A DNA stretch of 64,000 nt from Leptotrichia sp. HSP-342 (GTDB lineage Bacteria; Fusobacteriota; Fusobacteriia; Fusobacteriales; Leptotrichiaceae): assembly GCF_041199995.1 (NCBI RefSeq), contig NZ_CP165646.1, positions 2,232,001 through 2,296,000 of the forward strand, given 5' to 3'. Under the pieces are notes generated by a model. It saw nothing but the letters and a program-made list of their open reading frames with translations. It was not told where the DNA came from and did no database searches. The translations under genes and the position numbers were made by a program. Shown in pieces: positions 26,764 through 33,811 of this stretch. Position 1 is the first letter of the stretch. Every line of letters starts with the position of its first letter.

Positions 26764-28419
26764 TTATAATCCAATTATTTCCCAGTTATTATGGCTCTTT
26801 CCATCAATTACACCTTTTTTTACATCTCGAATATAGTCAATCATCATATTCTGAATAGTTCCCTTTATATTTCCAATTGCTTCTTTTGATGCCCATAAGA
26901 CTGGAATTTCCTGCCCGTCAAAAATACCGCCTTTTCTAGCCAGCTGTTCAAATCTATAGGCATTCATTCCAACTTTTAATTTCATTTCAGGCGTTACTTT
27001 AGTCCCGTTGACTAACATCAGATTAGTAATTTTATTCCCTTTTTCATTTCTTAAATCAATTTTATATTTCACCCCGCCAAAAATATCAAATGTTACATAT
27101 TTCCCGTTAGAACGTTCTGGATTATAGTGATACTCAGTATCTCCAGGCCGAATTGTATCAAAATAATCAGCAGACCATTCCATATAGTCTTTTAACTGTT
27201 TTCCAGTCATTTCGTAAATTGTAACATCCCCACCTGTGTAACGGTAGTTGTAAACTATGTCTTTTCTCTTAATTTCCCCTTTATCCAGTTTTACATTTTC
27301 ATAATTGTATGCAAACGAAACAACATCTGCCCCGCTGTAATAAAGCTCAACATCAGTTATAAATGACGACAGTCCAGTATCTTTAGCAAAAGCTGCTGAC
27401 ACACCGTAATATTTTTCTTTGGGAACCATATCATTTAGTGTACTCCCTATTTTTTCATTTGCAATTCTGCAAAGCCTATTGTGAAAAGGTTTATAAATCT
27501 CTTCAATTTTTTTATCAGGTTCTTCATCTTTTACAGGAATAGTCGTAGAATCTTTACTTATTAATTTAATATTTTCATCCAATACTTCAAATTTTAGGTC
27601 TACTTCTGAAACAACAGTTCCATATCTATGAGGTTCTGTAATAAGAACACCGTTAATTATTTCCTTTGGTATATTCTGATGCATATGTCCAGCTACAATT
27701 ACATCAATTTCAGGTACAGCGTTTGCTAAATCTCTTACTCCAGTTTCAGGAATTCCATTTTCATTTTCAATGCCCATATGAGCTACTACAACAATAGCGT
27801 TCGCACCTTCCTTTTTAAGTCTTTTTACTTGTTTCTGAGTTTCCTTTATAGGCGACACAAAATAAAAATCCTTCAAATAGCCAGTATCTTCTTCAAATTG
27901 TGCTGACATTGGAGTTGATAATCCAATAATTCCAATCTTCACGCCATCCTTTTCAATAATCGTAGAAGCATCTAAATATCTGCTTTTATCTTTTGAAAAA
28001 TTGGTATCATTTTCAGCGTTTTCATTGTAATACAAATTAGCAGTCAGTTTTTTAAATTTCATATCTCGCAATATATTTGATAAAGTTGGCATTCCAAAGT
28101 TAAACTCATGATTTCCCGGTACAAAAATATCATAACCTATGTAATTTAGTATTTCTGGGATGGGATGTTTTGAAGCCATTGCAAATTTTTCTATCCAATT
28201 ATCTTGAATCGCATCCCCAACTTCAACCAAAATCACATTTTTATTCTTTTTTCTAATTTTTTTCACCAATGTTGAAATCTGTGCATAAGAGCCTGACCTA
28301 TCCTCTTCATCAGCTGCATAGTTCCAAGCAAGCACTCTACCATGAACATCGCTTGTTCCCAATATTTTTATACTTACTTCTCGTTTTATTAAAATGGTAT
28401 CCGTATTTTCTGTTGTCAT
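26764..28419 (-). CDS. 5'-nucleotidase/cyclic phosphodiesterase-type metallophosphoesterase, no signal peptide
   Basis: A 551-residue enzyme of the UshA/YfkN superfamily. The calcineurin-like metal site is intact: DVHGR (residues 24-28), GDAIQDN, GNHEFNFG and VAGHMHQN, with IVVVAHMG between. The C-terminal 5'-nucleotidase domain covers about residues 340-545. Typical relatives are exported, but this one begins MTTENTDTILIKREVSIKILGTS without a hydrophobic segment, so it should be cytoplasmic. Substrate is probably a nucleoside monophosphate or 2',3'-cyclic nucleotide. It opens the unit that continues with three exported proteins. Confidence 0.85.
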   Translation of the reverse strand: MTTENTDTILIKREVSIKILGTSDVHGRVLAWNYAADEEDRSGSYAQISTLVKKIRKKNKNVILVEVGDAIQDNWIEKFAMASKHPIPEILNYIGYDIFVPGNHEFNFGMPTLSNILRDMKFKKLTANLYYNENAENDTNFSKDKSRYLDASTIIEKDGVKIGIIGLSTPMSAQFEEDTGYLKDFYFVSPIKETQKQVKRLKKEGANAIVVVAHMGIENENGIPETGVRDLANAVPEIDVIVAGHMHQNIPKEIINGVLITEPHRYGTVVSEVDLKFEVLDENIKLISKDSTTIPVKDEEPDKKIEEIYKPFHNRLCRIANEKIGSTLNDMVPKEKYYGVSAAFAKDTGLSSFITDVELYYSGADVVSFAYNYENVKLDKGEIKRKDIVYNYRYTGGDVTIYEMTGKQLKDYMEWSADYFDTIRPGDTEYHYNPERSNGKYVTFDIFGGVKYKIDLRNEKGNKITNLMLVNGTKVTPEMKLKVGMNAYRFEQLARKGGIFDGQEIPVLWASKEAIGNIKGTIQNMMIDYIRDVKKGVIDGKSHNNWEIIGL

Positions 28420-28549
28420 AATATCTATATTTCCTTTTCAGTCTTTTTATTTTCTATACTTAAAATTTTTTTTAACATACTAAATTCTCTTAAAATTAAA
28501 TAAATTTGAGAATTAAATAGTTATAGATTTTGTGAACTGCATTTTACAT

Positions 28550-28948
28550 TTATTTCTTCATATTTTTCCATTTTTCTCTAGCTTCAAAAATTGAAAATTC
28601 CCTGTCATATTTTATTTCATTTACTTCATCTTTTATATAAAAAATCTTTTCCAAATCAATCTCATAATCATTAGCAATTGCAATAATATAATAAAAAACA
28701 TCAAATACTTCCTCTTCAATAGTTCCTTTTATATTTTTTCCATCATATCTCACATTTTTTCTAATATTTTCCGCAAGTTCCCCAAATTCTTCTATTAATT
28801 TCAAAATAAGCCTTTGTCCATTTTCCTTTTTATTTTGCTTAATTTTATTATCCTTTGTTTCATCCAGAGTTCCTTTTTCTATTCTTTTTATCAAATACTG
28901 CACTTCTTTAAGTGTCATATCATCACTATTATTTTTTTTACTATCCAT
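28550..28948 (-). CDS. MazG-like nucleotide pyrophosphohydrolase
   Basis: A 132-residue all-alpha protein with the MazG/all-alpha NTP-PPase pattern: KLIEEFGELAENIRK (metal-binding EE..E), then GTIEEEVFDVFYYIIAIANDYEIDLEKIF (E...D pair). It would hydrolyse non-canonical or excess NTPs to NMP and pyrophosphate. The N-terminal 45 residues are Lys/Asp-rich and probably flexible. GAAGGAGGTAATTTGAG precedes the ATG. It stands between the nucleotidase gene and a large repeat-filled gap. Confidence 0.8.
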   Translation of the reverse strand: MDSKKNNSDDMTLKEVQYLIKRIEKGTLDETKDNKIKQNKKENGQRLILKLIEEFGELAENIRKNVRYDGKNIKGTIEEEVFDVFYYIIAIANDYEIDLEKIFYIKDEVNEIKYDREFSIFEAREKWKNMKK

Positions 28949-29078
28949 AACTCAAATTACCTCCTTCTTTTATAACTCTATTTTTAAAAATACTTAAATT
29001 AATGTTTTTCTTTTGTTTAACAACTTGTTATTAATAAATACTTTTTCAATAATTTTTATATTTTTCTTTTTTTATAAA

Positions 29079-29225
29079 GCAAAGGGGAACAGTCGCCATC
29101 CCCTTTGCAAACCCGGATTGTCTAAGCATTTTTTGAAATAAAAACTAAACTCGCTTTTTAATAAAGACTATTCTTACCTCTTCAAATAATCTTAATTTCA
29201 ATATTTTGAAAAAGCTCAGATAGTA
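29079..29225 (+). repeat. dispersed hairpin repeat, copy A
   Basis: Begins with a 10-bp perfect hairpin (GCAAAGGGGA at 29079-29088 with TCCCCTTTGC at 29099-29108) around the loop ACAGTCGCCA, followed by CCCGG and an AT-rich body ending in a CTCAGATAG motif. It is head-to-head with copy B. The 600-bp gap 28949-29553 holds no gene; it consists mainly of these two copies. Confidence 0.6.
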
Positions 29226-29237
29226 GTTTTCATTCAA

Positions 29238-29461
29238 AAAAAATCACGACGTTTTTAGTTTATTTACAACAAGACAGTTTTATTTCAAGCAAAATTTTGT
29301 TAAAGAAAAAATAACTGTTTGAGATTTTGAAATATGTTTTGAATTATACACAGTTATTTCAGTTAAAATAATCTTGGTTCAAAATCGAGTTTTATTTTTT
29401 CTTTATAAGAAAGTTTTGCGTAAAGCGGGAGTGCAGAGGTATGGCGTCTGATACCTCTGCG
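29238..29461 (-). repeat. dispersed hairpin repeat, copy B
   Basis: On the minus strand it starts at 29461 with CGCAGAGGTAT, the loop CAGACGCC and ATACCTCTGC, then CTCCCGCTTTACGC, AAAACTTTCTTATAAAG and an AT-rich body with CTCAAACAG. It matches 57381-57675 in the same order, and copy A in its hairpin and flanks. Confidence 0.7.
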
Positions 29462-29553
29462 TAAAAAAACTAATATTAAATAAAACAAAAAATATTTATT
29501 AATCAAAATAATTTTTAATTAAAGTATCATTTGTTTTTAAATTTTTTAAAAAA

Positions 29554-31344
29554 TTAATATTTGAAGATTACGTTTGTAGATTTTGGTTTTCCTATTTCTT
29601 TTTTCTCTTTCAAATAATCTATAAATATTTTTGTATCACTTAAATGAGTATCTGTTCCACGTTTTTGAGCAGTGATTTTCCCTAATGTTGTGTAGCCATC
29701 TTTTCCTTTGGCTATATAAGAGTTTACAGCTAACATGTAGGATTTTTTAACGTCAATTGGTACCCATTTGTTTGCTTTAAAGTCAAATACTTCTATTTTT
29801 TTGACCCTTGTTCCAAGTTTTCCTTCTTTTGTGGCTTCATATCTAATTCCTGCACCATAAGGGAATGCTCCTGTTGAGCCTCCATTTAAGACATAGTCAA
29901 TTGCATCTTCTAATGTCTGTTTCACTTCTGCACCTGTAATATCAGTTATGAATACTGTGTTTGAAGTGAAAGGCAATAATGAATATGCTAAATCATAAGT
30001 GAATACACCAGGATTTAGTGTAATTCTTACATTTCCCGCATTTACAATTACAAAATCAACATTTCCAGTTCCTGTATTTCTTAACTTATGTAAAACTGAT
30101 TCAGCTACAAGAGTTGTTGCGAAAGAACCGTCCTTATTATGTTCATTTGGTACTCTGTTGTCTGAACCTCCTGGGATTTCTTCTGTAATTTTACCAACTG
30201 TACGTTTCCCAAGTTCTGTTTTTTCTTTTTGGTATCTTTCAAGAAGTTTTGCTAAAGCTGAATCATTTTTGATGGCAGCTATATTTTTATTATTTTTTAT
30301 TGAACTTAAAATTTCATTTTTTTCTTTTTGATCTAATTGAACTCCTTTTCCTTCAGCATTTTTCACTTCAAAAAAGTCATCTCCAATTAAAACTTTTGGA
30401 GTTGGAATTAATTCAGTAATTACCCCATTTTTATCAAACTTTGCCTTCATTTGCCCTAATAAATATGAATAATTCCATGCTTCTGCAATATAAACTGGAT
30501 TTCCATTAGGAGAATTCACTTTTTTAGGATAACTGTCTGCTTCTGGAACTAACCCAAATTGTTCAAATTCTTTTCCTAAAAGGTAGTGAGTATCCCCAGT
30601 TATAATTAAATCTACACCGTCAACTTTTTGTCCAATTTCAACATTTTTTTCATATCCTGCATGAGATAATAATATTATTTTATTTATTCCTTTACTTTGT
30701 AATTCGTTTACATATTTTCTTGCTGTTTCAATTTCATCTAAAAATTTGATATCATCTCCAGGACTTGATGATTCCTTAGTCTTTTTCACAACATCTATTC
30801 CTATAATTCCAATATTCTGACCACCAATATTCTTTATCATATACGGTTTCCATTTTCCTTCCAGAATACTTCCTTTATCAGGAACAACATTGGCTGAAAC
30901 TACTGGTATTTTTAAAACATCTAGAAATGATTTCAAAAATTTGTTCCCATCGTCAAATTCATGATTTCCCAATGTATAAACGTCAAAATTTATTGCATTC
31001 ATAAGTTCAGCATCGGCTTTTCCTTCAAATAACGTATAATAAAGTGTCCCTGTTACAGCATCTCCTGCGTGTAATACAAGAGTATTTTTATTATTCTGTC
31101 TAAAATTTTTGATTGCCTGTGCCACTCTTGGCAATCCTCCAATATGTACCGTAACAGTCTTTCCATTAAGTTTAAGAGGCATTTTTTCCTCTTCAAGGTG
31201 CGAGTGATGGTCATTAATATGAGCCACATTTAGCTCAAATGCTCCAGATGAACTTTGGCTGTTCGATTTACGACTAGTCTTTGCCTCCAAATTAGGTGCT
31301 GAAAATAATGCTAATGTCAATCCCAATAATAATAATTTTTTCAT
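29554..31344 (-). CDS. exported 5'-nucleotidase / UDP-sugar or NAD nucleotidase family
   Basis: A 596-residue exported enzyme with a signal peptide (MKKLLLLGLTLALFSAPNLEA). Metallophosphoesterase motifs: HINDHHSHL, GDAVTGTLYY, GNHEFDDG, LLSHAGYE, and ITGDTHY. The C-terminal 5'-nucleotidase domain (about residues 370-590) has VNAGNVRI and GGSTGAFPYGAGIRYE. The LKLNGKTVTVHIGG insertion after the first metal motif resembles NadN-type enzymes, so it may degrade NAD or nucleotides in the periplasm for salvage. AAGGAGGAAAAATT precedes the ATG. It is separate from the cytosolic relative at 26764. Confidence 0.9.
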   Translation of the reverse strand: MKKLLLLGLTLALFSAPNLEAKTSRKSNSQSSSGAFELNVAHINDHHSHLEEEKMPLKLNGKTVTVHIGGLPRVAQAIKNFRQNNKNTLVLHAGDAVTGTLYYTLFEGKADAELMNAINFDVYTLGNHEFDDGNKFLKSFLDVLKIPVVSANVVPDKGSILEGKWKPYMIKNIGGQNIGIIGIDVVKKTKESSSPGDDIKFLDEIETARKYVNELQSKGINKIILLSHAGYEKNVEIGQKVDGVDLIITGDTHYLLGKEFEQFGLVPEADSYPKKVNSPNGNPVYIAEAWNYSYLLGQMKAKFDKNGVITELIPTPKVLIGDDFFEVKNAEGKGVQLDQKEKNEILSSIKNNKNIAAIKNDSALAKLLERYQKEKTELGKRTVGKITEEIPGGSDNRVPNEHNKDGSFATTLVAESVLHKLRNTGTGNVDFVIVNAGNVRITLNPGVFTYDLAYSLLPFTSNTVFITDITGAEVKQTLEDAIDYVLNGGSTGAFPYGAGIRYEATKEGKLGTRVKKIEVFDFKANKWVPIDVKKSYMLAVNSYIAKGKDGYTTLGKITAQKRGTDTHLSDTKIFIDYLKEKKEIGKPKSTNVIFKY

Positions 31345-31546
31345 AATTTTTCCTCCTTAAAAAAGTTATATTTATTAATATAATTATAACTTGATTTCCA
31401 AAAAAAAACACTAAAAAAAAGTAAAATTTTTAAAAAACATAAATTTCAAATAGATTTTACAATATTTTAAAATAAAATAATGTTATCATTCATTAGATAA
31501 TTTTTTTAAATTATCAAAAAAGAATTTTTATAAAGGAGAAAAGAAA

Positions 31547-31795
31547 ATGAATATAAAAAATTTTATGAAAAAACTAATTTTAATTTTAGGAATACTTGGA
31601 ATTTCAGTTACTTCATTTGCAGCAACTAGAAGAAATAACAGGGTTGTATACGTAAAAAGAGAACCTTCTCGTAGAGTAATAAGAAGAAGATACATCTTTA
31701 TAAGAGTTCCAAGAAGAAAAAAAGTTGTATATGTGAAAAAAGAGCCTTCTCGTAGACAAAGACGTGCAAGAATAGCTGCTGGAAGAAGAAGATAA
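31547..31795 (+). CDS. small exported Arg-rich protein with internal repeat
   Basis: An 82-residue protein with a signal peptide (about residues 1-26, ending TSFA-A) and a mature part of about 55 residues that is more than one third Arg and Lys. Two copies of VVYVK(R/K)EPSRR occur about 32 residues apart. The ATG at 31547 has AAAGGAG 8 bp upstream; a second ATG at 31565 would still keep the signal. It lacks cysteines. It could bind LPS, nucleic acid or teichoic-like polyanions, or act as a basic peptide, but no family is recognised. A strong terminator follows. Confidence 0.7.
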   Translation: MNIKNFMKKLILILGILGISVTSFAATRRNNRVVYVKREPSRRVIRRRYIFIRVPRRKKVVYVKKEPSRRQRRARIAAGRRR

Positions 31796-31856
31796 CTTTA
31801 ACTTAGTAAGACATTTTATGTCCTTTTATAATTTAAAAAATTTAATATTTTAAAAC

Positions 31857-31903
31857 ACAAGGGGCTTCAATTCTCTCTTATGAACTGTACCCCTTGTTTT
31901 TTA
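31857..31903 (+). terminator. intrinsic terminator
   Basis: ACAAGGGG pairs with CCCCTTGT, followed by six T residues. It ends the Arg-rich peptide gene; the convergent acyltransferase gene also ends here. Confidence 0.8.
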
Positions 31904-31916
31904 TTGCTATTTGTTT

Positions 31917-32834
31917 TTAGTTCTTAATATTAATTTGCTTGAAAAGATTATACAAAATTCCTAAAATTATACTTATCCCAATTGTCATTACTGATTTAAA
32001 AATCATTTCATCACTTATCTTTATAATAAAATGAAGTACTATAAGATGAACTAGGAATGCAAAATATGTAGAATCTGCTACTATTTTTATAATCCTGTCT
32101 CTTTTAGAAAAGTTAAATTTACACCAAAATACAAAAAAAGAAAGCGTCATAATAAATGTTCCAAGTGAATTTTTATCAAAAAAATCAGATACACGTTTTC
32201 CTGTTACCGCTAAAACATATTTAGTAGATAAAAAACTTAGCAAGAATCCTAAAGCATAGATAACTATTATTAAAATAAATGATGTCCTTTTAACTTTATT
32301 GTCATATTTCTTTACAAAATATCCTAAAATATAATACCCAATAAAGCCTGTCAATGGAAAATTAGAAAATGGAATTTCAGCAAGATTAAAATATCGTAAA
32401 TACGGATTTAAAATATTGCACAAAAACCAGAGAAAAACTACAAAAAGAGTCTCTTTTTCTGCATATTTCAACACCTTTTGCAGCCATGGCGTAAGAAGAT
32501 ACAGGCCCAATATCATATAAATATACCAAAAATGCGACGCTGAAATCGCTTTCCCTTTCAAAACTGGTATAATTGGAATTTTTCCAAAATAAATATATAT
32601 AATATTAAATACTAAAAAAAGTGGTAAAATATTTAAAATCCTTTTTTTAAAAAATACTATTACCTCCTCAGTTTTATCAAGCAGCAAATATCCACTAATC
32701 ATAATAAACAAATTAACCCCGATCGAAATAATTGCATAGCCTCCCATCCATACATCTACTCCAAACTGCCTGTTTAAAGTATGTAAAAACACAATAAAAA
32801 CAAATGCAAAAATTCTTATAATATCAATCGCCAT
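31917..32834 (-). CDS. acyltransferase-3 family membrane protein
   Basis: A 305-residue protein with about nine to ten membrane segments. The first segment has MAIDIIRIFAFVFIVFLHT, where the His after the first helix matches the conserved catalytic position of the acyltransferase-3 (OafA/WecH) family, followed by GGYAIISIGVNLFIMISGYLL. Such proteins transfer acetyl or other acyl groups to surface glycans. It has no operon partners in the same direction. GGAGAATAAAATAGG precedes the ATG. The acceptor is unknown. Confidence 0.8.
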   Translation of the reverse strand: MAIDIIRIFAFVFIVFLHTLNRQFGVDVWMGGYAIISIGVNLFIMISGYLLLDKTEEVIVFFKKRILNILPLFLVFNIIYIYFGKIPIIPVLKGKAISASHFWYIYMILGLYLLTPWLQKVLKYAEKETLFVVFLWFLCNILNPYLRYFNLAEIPFSNFPLTGFIGYYILGYFVKKYDNKVKRTSFILIIVIYALGFLLSFLSTKYVLAVTGKRVSDFFDKNSLGTFIMTLSFFVFWCKFNFSKRDRIIKIVADSTYFAFLVHLIVLHFIIKISDEMIFKSVMTIGISIILGILYNLFKQINIKN

Positions 32835-33019
32835 CCTATTTTATTCTCCTTTTTTCTAAATTATAAAAAAATTCTAAGTTTTTGTCAATATATGCTCAAT
32901 CTTTTTAATTTTCAAATGATAAATTTCATTTTAATCAATAAAATTAAACTAAAAAATAGAATTAAAAAAATTTTTTGAAAAGAAATTTAAATAAAGACTA
33001 TGAAAATTAAAAAAAATAT

Positions 33020-33027
33020 GCTATACT
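33020..33027 (+). promoter_or_regulatory. probable extended -10 of the OmpA-family gene
   Basis: TGCTATACT, an extended -10 with the TG at 33019-33020, about 65 bp before the start codon at 33093. No clear -35. Confidence 0.45.
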
Positions 33028-33092
33028 TAATAAAGGAAAGTATAATTTAAATATAATAAAAAATATAAATAAAAAAGGAAAAGAGGTTTAAT

Positions 33093-33611
33093 ATGGAGAA
33101 AAAATCAAAAATAACTGCAATGCTATCTGTATTATTAGTTTCTGCTCCAACTACAGCTAAGAAAATCACAACATCAAACCTACGTGACAATGCGATGAGA
33201 ACAACTGCAATTGAAGTTGAAGGATCTGAACTAGGAGAACTGGAAGTCTCAAAAGAAAGTAAAAATTCAGATGTTGTAGTGCTGGATACAAATCAGCTAA
33301 AATTTGACTTTAATAGTGCCACAATCAAGGAAGAATACACTCCAGCATTAAAAGAGCTAAAAGATTATATAGAAGCTAAGAATCAAAAAATCTCAATTAT
33401 AGGCTATACAGATTCCAAAGGTACAAGAGAATACAATAGAGAGCTATCTTTAAGAAGAGCTGAAAGTCTTGAAGAAAAATTGATAGAGCTTGGACTTTCT
33501 CCTGAAAGAGTAATCGAAACAAAAGGAAACGGCGATGCTAATCCAGTAGCAACAAATGATACAGAAGAAGGAAGAGCAGCAAATAGAAGAATTGAAATAC
33601 AATTTATGTAA
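33093..33611 (+). CDS. OmpA-family peptidoglycan-binding protein
   Basis: A 172-residue protein. Residues about 65-172 form an OmpA C-terminal domain: LKFDFNSATIKEEYTPAL, IIGYTDSKGTREYNRELSLRRAESL (the Asp and the Arg that hold diaminopimelate), and GRAANRRIEIQFM. The N-terminus (KKSKITAMLSVLLVSAPTTA) looks like a signal peptide. No beta-barrel domain is present, so it is a small soluble or anchored link to peptidoglycan rather than a porin. AAAAGGAAAAGAGG precedes the ATG. It is a single-gene unit. Confidence 0.9.
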   Translation: MEKKSKITAMLSVLLVSAPTTAKKITTSNLRDNAMRTTAIEVEGSELGELEVSKESKNSDVVVLDTNQLKFDFNSATIKEEYTPALKELKDYIEAKNQKISIIGYTDSKGTREYNRELSLRRAESLEEKLIELGLSPERVIETKGNGDANPVATNDTEEGRAANRRIEIQFM

Positions 33612-33644
33612 AAAAAAGCCAGATTTTTTAAGTTTGGCTTTTTT
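33612..33644 (+). terminator. intrinsic terminator, bidirectional
   Basis: AAAAAAAGCCA pairs with TGGCTTTTTT. It ends the OmpA-family gene on the plus strand and the small membrane ORF (stop at 33643) on the minus strand, where it also has a run of T. Confidence 0.8.
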
Positions 33645-33780
33645 AATATCTCAAATAATTTAAAATAACTGCAAAAATAACAATTACAAAAAAGAAAAAC
33701 AATATTTTTTTAGTAATTTTTATAAAAATTTTAAATAAAAATATTAGTATAATTATTGTGATTATTGTTTTTAATTCCAT
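33643..33780 (-). CDS. 45-residue membrane miniprotein downstream of rel
   Basis: An ORF read on the minus strand, starting MELKTIITIIILIFLFKIF. It consists of two hydrophobic stretches separated by IKITKK and ends NYLRY. AAAAAGGGGGAAG sits 7 bp ahead of the ATG, a strong ribosome site, and the terminator follows at once. It begins 31 bp after the rel stop, so it would be the last gene of that transcript. No family is recognised. AT-rich hydrophobic ORFs arise by chance, so confidence rests on the ribosome site and position. Confidence 0.5.
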   Translation of the reverse strand: MELKTIITIIILIFLFKIFIKITKKILFFFFVIVIFAVILNYLRY

Positions 33781-33811
33781 TTATAACTTCCCCCTTTTTA
33801 GCTTTCACTTA

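Noticed and set aside
29015-29040. TTGTTTAACAA and AACAACTTGTT dyads as a Rex or other repressor site upstream of the MazG-like gene
   Set aside because: Half-site spacing is wrong for Rex and short AT-rich dyads are common here.
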